Shown here piece after piece: positions 34,842 through 43,153 of a stretch of DNA of 64,000 bases (the stretch's first letter is position 1; each line of letters opens with the position of its first letter). Location of the stretch: the NCBI RefSeq assembly GCF_000378465.1, contig NZ_KB899922.1, positions 1-64,000 on the forward strand. Reading direction: 5' to 3'. The notes under the pieces are model-generated. The model had not been told where the DNA came from. It saw only the letters and a program-made list of their open reading frames with translations, and made no database searches. A program made the translations under genes and the position numbers. Origin of the DNA: Elioraea tepidiphila DSM 17972 (GTDB taxonomy: Bacteria; Pseudomonadota; Alphaproteobacteria; Acetobacterales; Acetobacteraceae).

Positions 34842-35642
34842 ATGAGCGACGACCAACCGGTGCTGCTGGAGATCGATGCGCGCGGCGTGGCGCGCGTCAC
34901 GCTGAACCGGCCGAAGGTGAACAACGCCTATGACGAGGACATGCTCGCGGCGTTGCAGGACGGGCTCGCGCGCCTCGCGGCCGACGCCTCCGTGCGCGTG
35001 GTGGTGATCGCCGGGCAGGGGAAGCATTTCCAGGCCGGCGCCGACATCACCTGGCTCGCGCGCGCGGCCGAGTACACGCCGGAGCGCGCCTATGTCGCCT
35101 CGATGGCGACCACGCGCACGATGCAGATGCTGAACGAGTTGCCGAAGATCACCATCGCCAAGGTGCGCGGCGGCTGCTTCGGCGGCGGTGCCGGCGTGGT
35201 GTGCTGCTGCGACATCGCGATCGCCGAGGAGGGCGCGATCTTCGGCCTGACCGAGGTGCGCGTCGGTGTCGCGCCCACCCCCATCAGCACGCACATGGTG
35301 CACGCGCTCGGGCTGCGTCAGGCGCGCCGCTACGGCCTCACGGGCGAGCGCTTCGGTGCCGCCGAGGCGCAGCGCATCGGCCTCGTGCACGAGGTCGTGC
35401 CGGCGGAGCGGCTCGATGCGCGCGTGGAAGAGGTGGTCGGCGAGGCGCTGATGGCCGCCCCTGGCGCGGTCGCGCGTTCGAAGGCGAGCATGCTGGGTGC
35501 CACCGGCTGGACGCTCGATGCCGGCACGATGTCGTGGCTCGCGCATGACAGCGCGATGCAGCGCGCCTCGGCCGAGGGGAAGGAGGGGCTCGCGGCGTTC
35601 CGCGAGAAGCGCCGTCCCGCCTGGGCGCCGGCGAAGGGATGA
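34842..35642 (+). CDS. Enoyl-CoA hydratase/isomerase family protein
   Basis: This 266-residue crotonase-fold protein has HFQAGADITWLARAAEYTPE as the first oxyanion loop and KVRGGCFGGGAGVVCCCDIA, then IAEEGAIFGLTEVRVGVAPT, as the second oxyanion and active-site region. The first catalytic glutamate of hydratases is not evident at the usual position in VRGGCFGGG, while the Glu of LTEVRVG is present. That leans toward an isomerase, methylglutaconyl-CoA-hydratase-like or other crotonase. A GGAGGGATC ribosome-binding site precedes the ATG. The next gene overlaps by 4 nt, so the two act together, though their substrate is unknown. They sit between two RND pumps on the same strand. Confidence 0.88.
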   Translation: MSDDQPVLLEIDARGVARVTLNRPKVNNAYDEDMLAALQDGLARLAADASVRVVVIAGQGKHFQAGADITWLARAAEYTPERAYVASMATTRTMQMLNELPKITIAKVRGGCFGGGAGVVCCCDIAIAEEGAIFGLTEVRVGVAPTPISTHMVHALGLRQARRYGLTGERFGAAEAQRIGLVHEVVPAERLDARVEEVVGEALMAAPGAVARSKASMLGATGWTLDAGTMSWLAHDSAMQRASAEGKEGLAAFREKRRPAWAPAKG

Positions 35643-36721
35643 GCGCGATGGAGGGAACCGCGCCCGACATCAGGGTGTTCGACGTGGAGCGCCTGCGCGC
35701 GGCGGCCGAGGCGGTGTTCCGCGCGGTCGGCTGTCCGGCCGTGGAGGCGGAGGCCGTGGCGGCCCATCTCGCGGATGCCAATCTCTGCGGCCATGACAGC
35801 CACGGCATGATCCGCGTACTGCCCTATGTGAAGGCGCTGCGGCGCGGCTACTTCCATGCGGGCCGCGAGATTGCGGTGGTGCGCGAGGCGCCCGCCCTCG
35901 TGGTGCTCGATGGCGCGATGGGGCTCGGCCAGCCGCTCGCCAATGCCGCGACCGACCGCGCGTGTTCGATGGCTGCGGTCTCGGGTGCGGGAACCGTGCT
36001 GCTCCGCCGCGCGGGCCATGTCGGCCGGCTCGGCGCCTATGCCGAGCGTGCGGCCGAGCGCGGCATGGCGAGCATCATCTTCTGCAACGCCCCGCGGCCC
36101 GGCGGCGGGGTGATCGCGCCCTGGGGCGGCATCGGCCGGCGGCTCGGCGCGAGCCCGATCGCCATGGGGATGCCGCGCCCCGCCAACCCCCACGTCGTGC
36201 TCGACTTCTCCACCTCCTACTACGCCGTGGGCAAGCTGCGTGTGGCGCGCAACAAGGGCGAGCTGCTGCCCGAGGCCGCCGTGATCGCTGCCGACGGCAC
36301 GCCGACGCGCGACCCGAACGCCTATTTCGGCCCGCCCGAGGGGGCGATGATCCCGTTCGGCGGCCACAAGGGCTATGCCCTCAACGTGTTCACCGACCTG
36401 CTCGCGGGGATGCTCTCGGGCGGCGGTGCCGACTATCCCCCGCCGGGCACCGACGAGCAGGGCGGCAACAACCTGATGATCGTCACGGTCGCGGTCGATC
36501 AGGCGGCCGATCCGGCCTGGCTCGGCCCGGCGCTTGCCGACTATGCGGCCTGGGTGAAGTCCGCCGCGCCGATCGACCCGGCCCGCCCGGTGATGCTGCC
36601 GGGCGAGCCGGAGGCTGCGACCCGCGCCCGCCGCGCGGCCGACGGCGTGCCGCTCGACGCCCGCACCATCGCCCAGGTGAACGAGGCGGCCGCCCTGGTC
36701 GGGCTCGACCCGCCGCTGTAG
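35639..36721 (+). CDS. Ldh2/malate-lactate dehydrogenase family oxidoreductase
   Basis: This 360-residue NAD(P)-dependent dehydrogenase is of the type II malate/L-lactate family, a fold distinct from Rossmann enzymes. Markers are CGHDSHGMIRVLPYVKALRR near residue 50 with the catalytic histidine, TVLLRRAGHVGRLGAYAERA, MVLDFSTS-like VVLDFSTSYYAVGKLRVARN and FGGHKGYALNVFTDLLAGML. Related enzymes oxidise ureidoglycolate, 2,3-diketogulonate or sulfolactate. ATG at 35639 overlaps the crotonase stop (ATGA); a second ATG at 35648 may be the true start. Co-translation with a crotonase suggests a hydroxyacid pathway. Confidence 0.9.
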   Translation: MSAMEGTAPDIRVFDVERLRAAAEAVFRAVGCPAVEAEAVAAHLADANLCGHDSHGMIRVLPYVKALRRGYFHAGREIAVVREAPALVVLDGAMGLGQPLANAATDRACSMAAVSGAGTVLLRRAGHVGRLGAYAERAAERGMASIIFCNAPRPGGGVIAPWGGIGRRLGASPIAMGMPRPANPHVVLDFSTSYYAVGKLRVARNKGELLPEAAVIAADGTPTRDPNAYFGPPEGAMIPFGGHKGYALNVFTDLLAGMLSGGGADYPPPGTDEQGGNNLMIVTVAVDQAADPAWLGPALADYAAWVKSAAPIDPARPVMLPGEPEAATRARRAADGVPLDARTIAQVNEAAALVGLDPPL

Positions 36722-36748
36722 CCGGCCAGGGCTGCATACCCGGCGGGG

Positions 36749-36793
36749 TTGCGGCGGCACGGCGGCAGGACTAGACTGAACCGTATAGTTCAG
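36749..36793 (+). promoter_or_regulatory. Promoter and operator-like palindrome of the second RND operon
   Basis: CTGAAC (36776-36781) and GTTCAG (36788-36793) form a perfect inverted repeat around CGTATA, a typical TetR-family operator. A promoter TTGCGG-17-TAGACT (36749-36777) would place it at the start site. Alternatively TATAGT inside the palindrome (36784-36789) is itself the -10. Either way a repressor bound here would block polymerase. It differs in sequence from the palindrome before the first pump. Confidence 0.6.
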
Positions 36794-36795
36794 CG

Positions 36796-36827
36796 AAGGC
36801 GGGCTCGGGACATCCCCGGCCCGCCTT
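36796..36827 (+). terminator. Terminator-like hairpin in the leader of the second RND operon
   Basis: A 9-bp stem (AAGGCGGGC at 36796-36804 with GCCCGCCTT at 36819-36827) has an inner 4-bp stem and ends in TTT at 36826-36828. It lies between the operator and the adaptor ATG at 36849. It may terminate the upstream Ldh2 transcript, but its place downstream of the promoter also permits attenuation. Confidence 0.55.
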
Positions 36828-36848
36828 TCGCGACCGGAGTGCACCCAC

Positions 36849-37958
36849 ATGCGTCGGTTCATTGTCGCCGTGCTCGCGCTCGCCGTCCTCGCGGGCGGCG
36901 GCTTCGGATTGTGGCGGTTCCAGCAGCAGCTCCAGCAGGGCGCGACTGCCGCGGCCGGCCCCGGTGGGCCGCCGGGGGGCTTCGCCGTGCCCGTGCTGGC
37001 CGAGCCGGTCGCGGTCGAGCGCATCGCCGAGGAGATCGTCGCGATCGGCACGCTGCGCTCGAACGAGAGCGTCATGCTGCGGCCGGAAGTGGCCGGCCGA
37101 GTCGCCGAGATCGGCTTCGCCGAGGGCAGCGTCGTCACGGCCGGCACGGTGCTGGTGCAGCTCGACGACTCGATCCCGCGTGCGGAGCTTGCCCAGGCGG
37201 AGGCCGAGCTCGAACTCGCGCAGGCGAATGCGCGCCGCGCGCAGGATCTCTATGCCCGCGGCGCGGGCTCGGCGGTCGCGCGCGACCAGGCGGTGGCGAC
37301 GCTGCGCACCACCACGGCGGCGGTGGAACTCGGCCGGGCCCGACTGGAGAAGTACCGGCTCGTTGCCCCGTTCGACGGCATGGTCGGGCTGCGCCGCGTC
37401 AGCCCCGGCGCCTTCGTCAATGTCGGCGCCGACATCGTCAATCTCGAGAGCATCGATCCGATCAAGCTCGACTTCCGCGTGCCGGAGGTGTTCCTCTCGC
37501 GCGTCAGCGTCGGTCAGCGTCTCGCCGTGACGGTCGATGCGTTCCCGGACCGGACCTTCCCCGGCGAGGTGGTGGCGATCGATCCGGCGATCGACCCGGT
37601 GGGCCGCAGCATCGCCGTGCGCGCGTCCCTGCCGAATCGCGACGGCTTTCTCCGGCCCGGCCTGTTCGCGCGGGTGCGGCTGACGCTGCGCGAGGAGCCG
37701 CAGGCGATCATGGTGCCGGAGGCGGCGATCGTGCCGTTCGGTGGGCGGATGCTGGTGATGAAGGTGGTGGACGGGAAGGCGCAGCCCCAGCCCGTCACGC
37801 TCGGGCTGCGCCGCGAGGGCAGGGTGCAGGTGACCGAAGGGCTCGCGCCCGGCGATGTCGTCGTCACCGCGGGCCAGATGAAGCTTCGGCCGGGTGCGGC
37901 GGTCGCGGTGCTGCCGCCCGAGGCGGCGCCGCCCGCCAACGGCGCCCCGCGCGGCTGA
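36849..37958 (+). CDS. RND efflux periplasmic adaptor (MexH-like), second pump
   Basis: This 369-residue membrane fusion protein has an N-terminal hydrophobic helix (residues 3-20) and a Gln-rich linker, then LRPEVAGRVAEIGFAEGSVV as the lipoyl half-motif. A helical hairpin lies at about 105-165, with LVAPFDGMVGLRRVSPGAFV as the second half. After that comes the beta barrel, with the PIKLDFRVPEVFLSRVSVGQ segment, and the membrane-proximal domain. It connects the pump encoded 30 bp downstream to an outer-membrane channel. The two adaptors of this window are related but not recent duplicates, judging by their different linkers and tails. Confidence 0.93.
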   Translation: MRRFIVAVLALAVLAGGGFGLWRFQQQLQQGATAAAGPGGPPGGFAVPVLAEPVAVERIAEEIVAIGTLRSNESVMLRPEVAGRVAEIGFAEGSVVTAGTVLVQLDDSIPRAELAQAEAELELAQANARRAQDLYARGAGSAVARDQAVATLRTTTAAVELGRARLEKYRLVAPFDGMVGLRRVSPGAFVNVGADIVNLESIDPIKLDFRVPEVFLSRVSVGQRLAVTVDAFPDRTFPGEVVAIDPAIDPVGRSIAVRASLPNRDGFLRPGLFARVRLTLREEPQAIMVPEAAIVPFGGRMLVMKVVDGKAQPQPVTLGLRREGRVQVTEGLAPGDVVVTAGQMKLRPGAAVAVLPPEAAPPANGAPRG

Positions 37959-37988
37959 CCGTCGCGCGCGACACGGGACTGATCCGTC

Positions 37989-40900
37989 ATGGTGCTCTCC
38001 GAGCTTTCCATCCGCCGTCCGGTGCTCGCCACCGTGATGAGCCTGATGATCGTGCTGATCGGCCTGGTCAGCTACGACCGGCTGACCGTGCGCGAGTACC
38101 CTAACATCGACGAGCCGGTCGTGACGGTGGAGACCACCTATCGCGGCGCCTCCGCCGAGATCGTCGAGAGCCGCATCACCACGCCGCTCGAGGAGAGCCT
38201 CTCGGGCATCGAGGGGATCGAGGTGATGTCCTCGATCAGCCGGCAGGAGAAGAGCCAGATCACGCTGCGCTTCGTCGTCACGCGCGACCCGGACGGGGCG
38301 GCGAACGACGTGCGCGACCGGGTGGCGCGGGTGCGCAACCTGCTGCCCGACGAGATCGACGAGCCGGTGGTTCAGAAGGTCGAAGCGGACGCGCAGCCGA
38401 TCATCTATCTCGCCTTCTCCTCCGACCGGCACACGCCGCTGGAGGTCACCGACATCGCCGACCGGCTGGTGAAGTCGCGGTTGCAGACCCTGCCCGGGGT
38501 CGCGAACGTGATGATCTACGGCGAGCGCCGGTTCTCGATGCGGATCTGGCTCGATCCCATCCGCATGGCGGCCTATGGGCTGACGCCGGCGGATGTGGAG
38601 GATGCGCTCCGGCGCCAGAACGTCGAGATCCCGACGGGGCGGATCGAGAGCCGCGCGCGCGAGTTCAATGTCGTCGCCGAGACCGATCTGCAGACGCCGC
38701 AGCAATTCGAGGATCTGCGCATCCGCGAGGTGCAGGGCTACATCGTGCGGCTGCGCGATGTCGGCCGCGCCGAGATCGCCGCCGCCGACGAGCGCATCAT
38801 CGCCCGCTACAACGGCCAGTCGGCGGTCGCGCTCGGCATCATCAAGCAGGCGACCGCGAACCCCCTGGAAGTCAGCAAGGCGGTGCAGGAGAGCTTCCCG
38901 GCGATCCGCGCGCTGCTGCCGGAGGGGATGACCGTCGCGGTCGGCTACGACTCCTCGATCTTCATCGACCGCGCGATCCAGAACGTGTTCAAGGTGATGG
39001 GCGAGGCGGTGCTGTTCGTGCTCATCGTCATCTTCCTGTTCCTGCGCAATCTGCGCGCCACGTTGATCCCGCTGGTGACCATCCCGGTCAGCCTGATCGG
39101 CGCCTTCGGCTTCATGTTCGCCATGGGCTTCTCGGTGAACACGCTCACGCTGCTGGCCTTCGTGCTGGCGGTCGGGCTGGTAGTCGACGATGCGATCGTG
39201 ATGCTCGAGAACATCGCCCGCTACGTCGAGCGGGGGATGCGGCCCTTCGAGGCGGCGCTGAAGGGCTCGCGCGAGGTCGGTTTCGCGATCGTGGCGATGA
39301 CGCTGACGCTCGCCGCGGTCTATGTGCCGATGGCGTTCCAGACCGGGCGGACGGGGCGGCTCTTCATCGAGTTCGCGCTGACGCTCGCCTCCGCCGTGAT
39401 CGTCTCCGGCTTCGTCGCGCTGACGCTCTCGCCGATGATGTGCTCCAAGCTGCTGAAGGTGAACCAGTCGCACGGCGCGGTGTACCGGTTCGGCGAGCGT
39501 CTGCTCGACGGGCTGACGGCGGGGTATCGCCGCGCCCTGACCGTGGCGCTGAACGCGCGTCCGGTGGTGATCGTGGTGGCGCTGCTGGTCGGCGGCTTCT
39601 CTTGGATCATGGTGAACACGATCAAGAGCGAGCTCGCCCCGGTCGAGGATCGCGGCATCATCATCGGCATCGCGATCGCGCCCGACGGTGCGACGATCGA
39701 CTACACCAGCCGATGGCTCCGACCGCTGGAGGCGGCGTTCGCCAACCACCCGGCGATCGAGCGGCAGTTCGCTGTGGCCGGTTTCCCGGTGGTGAGCCAG
39801 GGCATCATGTTCGCCGGCCTGCGTGACTGGTCGCAACGCGACGTCTCGGCCCAGGCGGTGGCGCAGCAGCTCTTCCCGCAGTTCTTCGCCACCCCCGGCG
39901 TGCTCGCCTTCCCGGTGAACCCGCCGAGCCTCGGTCAGAGTCCGATCCAGAAGCCGGTGCAGTTCGTGCTCCAGACCTCGGGGCCCTATTCCGAACTCCA
40001 GGACGCGGCCGAGGCGATGCTCGCCGAGGCGCGGAAGATTCCCGGGCTCGCCGGCCTCGACAGCGATCTTCGGCTGAACATGCCGCAGCTTCGCCTCACC
40101 GTGGATCGCGACAAGGCCGCTTCACTCGGGCTGTCGGAGGAGAGGATCGCGCGCTCGCTGGAAACCCTGCTCGGCGGGCGCAAGGTCACGACCTTCAAGC
40201 TGAACGGCAAGCAGTACGATGTGATCGTGCAGGTCGAGGCGGGGGACCGCACGACGCCGCAGGACGTGCTCAACGTGTTCCTGCGGACGCCCTCGGGCCA
40301 GGAGGTGCAGCTCGCCAACCTGATCGCGCTCGAGGAGACGATCGCGCCGCGCGAGCTGAACCACTTCAACAAGCTACGCTCGGCGACGATCAGTGCGACG
40401 CTGGAGCCCGGGTTCACCCTCGGCGAGGCGCTCGCGGCGCTGAACGAGGCCGCAGAGCGCGTGCTGCCGAACACGATCCAGATCGACTATGGCGGACAGA
40501 GCCGCGAGTTCCGCTCCGCCTCGGCCGGGTTGCTGGTCACTTTCGCCCTCGCGCTGATGTTCATCTACCTGGTGATGGCGGCCCAGTTCGAGAGCTTCAT
40601 CGATCCCTTCGTGATCATGCTCTCGGTGCCGCTCGCGACCGGCGGCGCGCTGCTCGCGCTCTGGCTCAACGGCATCACGCTGAACGTCTACAGCCAGATC
40701 GGACTGATCACGCTGATCGGGCTGATCACCAAGAACGGCATCCTGATCGTCGAGTTCGCCAACCAGTTGCGCGAGCGCGGCATGGAGCTGATGGAGGCGA
40801 CGATCGAGGCCGCGAGTTTGCGCATGCGCCCGGTGCTGATGACCACCTGCGCGACCATCCTCGGCGCGGTCCCGCTCGCCTTCGCGGTCGGCGCGGGCGC

Positions 40901-41054
40901 GGAGAGCCGCCAGGCGATCGGCTGGGTGGTCGTCGGCGGGATGTCGATCGGCACGCTGTTCACGCTGTTCGTGGTGCCGACCGCCTACACGCTGCTCGCG
41001 CGCCGGCATCGGCCGGAGGCGATGGCGCAACCCGCGCCTGCGCCCGCCGAATAG
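37989..41054 (+). CDS. RND multidrug efflux pump inner-membrane protein, second pump
   Basis: This 1021-residue RND pump has the N-terminus VLSELSIRRPVLATVMSLMI. The proton-relay Asp pair lies in GLVVDDAIVMLENIARYVER and the helix-10 Lys in LITKNGILIVEFANQLRERG. Twelve membrane helices and two periplasmic loops are in the family arrangement. The sequence is close to the MexI/AcrB-like efflux proteins that form a single operon with a MexH-type adaptor and no outer-membrane gene. Its substrates are not predictable. The C-terminus is short and Pro/Ala-rich. Confidence 0.95.
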   Translation: MVLSELSIRRPVLATVMSLMIVLIGLVSYDRLTVREYPNIDEPVVTVETTYRGASAEIVESRITTPLEESLSGIEGIEVMSSISRQEKSQITLRFVVTRDPDGAANDVRDRVARVRNLLPDEIDEPVVQKVEADAQPIIYLAFSSDRHTPLEVTDIADRLVKSRLQTLPGVANVMIYGERRFSMRIWLDPIRMAAYGLTPADVEDALRRQNVEIPTGRIESRAREFNVVAETDLQTPQQFEDLRIREVQGYIVRLRDVGRAEIAAADERIIARYNGQSAVALGIIKQATANPLEVSKAVQESFPAIRALLPEGMTVAVGYDSSIFIDRAIQNVFKVMGEAVLFVLIVIFLFLRNLRATLIPLVTIPVSLIGAFGFMFAMGFSVNTLTLLAFVLAVGLVVDDAIVMLENIARYVERGMRPFEAALKGSREVGFAIVAMTLTLAAVYVPMAFQTGRTGRLFIEFALTLASAVIVSGFVALTLSPMMCSKLLKVNQSHGAVYRFGERLLDGLTAGYRRALTVALNARPVVIVVALLVGGFSWIMVNTIKSELAPVEDRGIIIGIAIAPDGATIDYTSRWLRPLEAAFANHPAIERQFAVAGFPVVSQGIMFAGLRDWSQRDVSAQAVAQQLFPQFFATPGVLAFPVNPPSLGQSPIQKPVQFVLQTSGPYSELQDAAEAMLAEARKIPGLAGLDSDLRLNMPQLRLTVDRDKAASLGLSEERIARSLETLLGGRKVTTFKLNGKQYDVIVQVEAGDRTTPQDVLNVFLRTPSGQEVQLANLIALEETIAPRELNHFNKLRSATISATLEPGFTLGEALAALNEAAERVLPNTIQIDYGGQSREFRSASAGLLVTFALALMFIYLVMAAQFESFIDPFVIMLSVPLATGGALLALWLNGITLNVYSQIGLITLIGLITKNGILIVEFANQLRERGMELMEATIEAASLRMRPVLMTTCATILGAVPLAFAVGAGAESRQAIGWVVVGGMSIGTLFTLFVVPTAYTLLARRHRPEAMAQPAPAPAE

Positions 41055-41129
41055 CCGGGCGGCTGGACGGATCGCGGCAACGCCCTCACCCTGGCCCTTC
41101 GCAACGCTCGCCGCCGGAGGGAACCCCGC

Positions 41130-41876
41130 ATGCGCCTGTCGCTCTGCACCTGGGCCGAGGTCGAGGCCTATCTCGGTCGCTCCAAGGGGATCATCGTGCC
41201 GATCGGCTCGACCGAGCAGCACGGCCCCAATGGGCTGATGGGTACGGACGCGATCTGCGCCGAGGCGGTGGCGAACGGGGTCGGCGAGGCGACGGGGGCG
41301 ATGGTTGGGCCGGTGATCAGCATCGGCATGGCGCAGCACCATCTCGCCTTCCCGGGCTCGATCACCATGCGGCCCTCGACCATGATCGCGTTCATCGGCG
41401 ACTACGTGTTCTCGCTCGCGCGCCATGGCTTCCGCCGCTTCATGTTCATCAACGGCCATGGGGGCAATATCGCGCCGACCTCGACCGCGTTCAGCGAGAT
41501 CTACGCGGCCGCCTCGCTGGATCCGTCCGGCACCGTGCCGCGGCTGCGCTGCACCCTGCGCAACTGGTTCGACGGACCTGAGGTCTCCCGGCTCTCCACC
41601 GAGTTCTACGGCGACAAGCTCGGCACGCACGCGACCGCGGCCGAGGTCGCGCTGACCCAGCATCTGCACCCGGAGGCCATCAAGCGGGTGAACATGCCGC
41701 CCGTGGTGCCGACGCGGCGGCGCTTCACCGACGCGCTCGATCTGCGCGAACTGCACCCCGACGGGCGGATCGGCAGCGAACCGTCTCTCGCCACGCCCGA
41801 GCACGGCCGCGCCCTCTACGAGGCGGCGGTGAGGGAGTGCGCCGCCGCCTGGACCGCGTTCATGGACGAGGCGTGA
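41130..41876 (+). CDS. Creatininase family amidohydrolase
   Basis: This 248-residue protein has the creatininase fold. Metal-site motifs are PIGSTEQHGP near residues 25-33 (Glu and His ligands), the Asp in MGTDA, and INGHGGN near 107-113, with a late Glu in the TAAEVA helix. Family members hydrolyse cyclic amides such as creatinine, or process mycofactocin and riboflavin or F420 intermediates. GGAGGG precedes the ATG at 41130. Its stop overlaps the GTG start of an MFS carrier (GTGA), so import or export of the amide substrate is likely coupled to it. Confidence 0.88.
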   Translation: MRLSLCTWAEVEAYLGRSKGIIVPIGSTEQHGPNGLMGTDAICAEAVANGVGEATGAMVGPVISIGMAQHHLAFPGSITMRPSTMIAFIGDYVFSLARHGFRRFMFINGHGGNIAPTSTAFSEIYAAASLDPSGTVPRLRCTLRNWFDGPEVSRLSTEFYGDKLGTHATAAEVALTQHLHPEAIKRVNMPPVVPTRRRFTDALDLRELHPDGRIGSEPSLATPEHGRALYEAAVRECAAAWTAFMDEA

Positions 41877-43153
41877 GCGACACCACGCCCGAAAGCATCG
41901 GCCGGCTGTTCCGCCGCATCTCGCTTCCGCTGGCGGCGGGGGCGGCGCTCAATCAGCTCAACCGCGCGATCACGGCGGTGATCGCGCCCGACATCGCGGA
42001 TGTGTTCGCGCTCTCGGCCGCCGATCTCGGCTTCCTCGGCGCGGTGTTCTTCGCCGCCTACGGCATCGCCCAGCTTCCCGTCGGCGCTGCCCTCGATCGG
42101 CACGGGCCGCGGCGCGTGCAGGCGGCGCTGATGCTCGCGATCGCGGCCGGGGCACTGGTGTTCGCCGCCGCCGACGGGCTCGGCATGCTGGTGGTCGGCC
42201 GTGTGCTGCTCGGTATCGGCGTCGCCGCGGCGCTGATGGCGCAGCTCAAGGCCACGCGCGAGTGGTTCCCCGCGCCGAAGGTCGCGACCGTGGCGGGCTG
42301 GTGCGTCGGGCTTTCCGCGCTCGGCGGCGTGGTCGCGACCGTGCCGGCGGAGGCGTTGCGCGCGCTGATGGGCTGGCGCGGCGTGTTCGTGGTGAACGCG
42401 CTGATCGCGCTCGCCGCCGGCTGGTGGATCTGGCGCTCGGTGCCCGAGAAGCTTCAGCAGCGCTCGACCGGCGGGCTCGCGGAGGAAGTGCGGGTGGTCG
42501 GGCGCATCATGGTGCATCCGAGCTTCATCCGGCTCATGCCGGTGGTCGGCATGATGTCGGCGTTGAACTTCACCTGGCAGGGGTTGTGGGCCGGGCCGTG
42601 GCTGCGCGATGTCGCCGGGCTCGATGCGGTCGCGCGCGCCGAGGTGCTGCTCGCCTACGCGCTCGGCCTGACGGTCGGATCGTTCTTCTCGGGCAGCGTC
42701 CAGTCCGCGCTGGTCCGGCGCGGGGCGCATCCGCTGGCGCTGATCGTCGGTTGCACGGTCGCCCTGCTGATCCTGCACGGGTTGCTGATCGCGCGCGTCC
42801 TCGCGGATCTCCCTTGGCTCTGGTTCCTCTGGCCGTTCTTCGCCTCGCCCGGACCGATCGGTTACACGCTCGTCTCCGCGCGCTTCCCGGCGCACATGAC
42901 GGGCCGCGTCTCCACCACCATGAACGGCGTGATGCTGGTGATCGTGTTCATCGCCCAGCACGGCATCGGGCTGATCCTCGATCTCTGGCCGCGCACCGCG
43001 ACAGGTGGGTGGGATCCGCGCGGCTATGACGCGGCGATCGCCGTTTCGGCGGCGATCCAGGCCGCGAGCCTCGCCTGGCTGTTCGTCAGGCGCGATGCGG
43101 CGGATGCCGACGGTGCCAGTCCGTCGCAGCCTGGAACGCCGCGCCCAGCCTGA
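41873..43153 (+). CDS. MFS transporter
   Basis: This 426-residue major-facilitator carrier has about 12 hydrophobic helices. The family A-like motif after helix 2 reads GAALDRHGPRRVQAALML, and the helix 4-5 region VGRVLLGIGVAAALMAQLKA is typical of anion:cation symporter-like members. The start is GTG at 41873, overlapping the creatininase stop by 4 nt; earlier in-frame codons lie inside that gene. The last 68 bp overlap the 3' end of the convergent amidase gene. The substrate is unknown, but the operon suggests an amide or its hydrolysis product. Confidence 0.88.
   Translation: MSDTTPESIGRLFRRISLPLAAGAALNQLNRAITAVIAPDIADVFALSAADLGFLGAVFFAAYGIAQLPVGAALDRHGPRRVQAALMLAIAAGALVFAAADGLGMLVVGRVLLGIGVAAALMAQLKATREWFPAPKVATVAGWCVGLSALGGVVATVPAEALRALMGWRGVFVVNALIALAAGWWIWRSVPEKLQQRSTGGLAEEVRVVGRIMVHPSFIRLMPVVGMMSALNFTWQGLWAGPWLRDVAGLDAVARAEVLLAYALGLTVGSFFSGSVQSALVRRGAHPLALIVGCTVALLILHGLLIARVLADLPWLWFLWPFFASPGPIGYTLVSARFPAHMTGRVSTTMNGVMLVIVFIAQHGIGLILDLWPRTATGGWDPRGYDAAIAVSAAIQAASLAWLFVRRDAADADGASPSQPGTPRPA

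Noticed and set aside
31362-35546. Minus-strand open frame of 1394 codons across the first RND pump
   Set aside because: It is antisense to genes with intact catalytic motifs and has low-complexity His/Arg/Asp composition.
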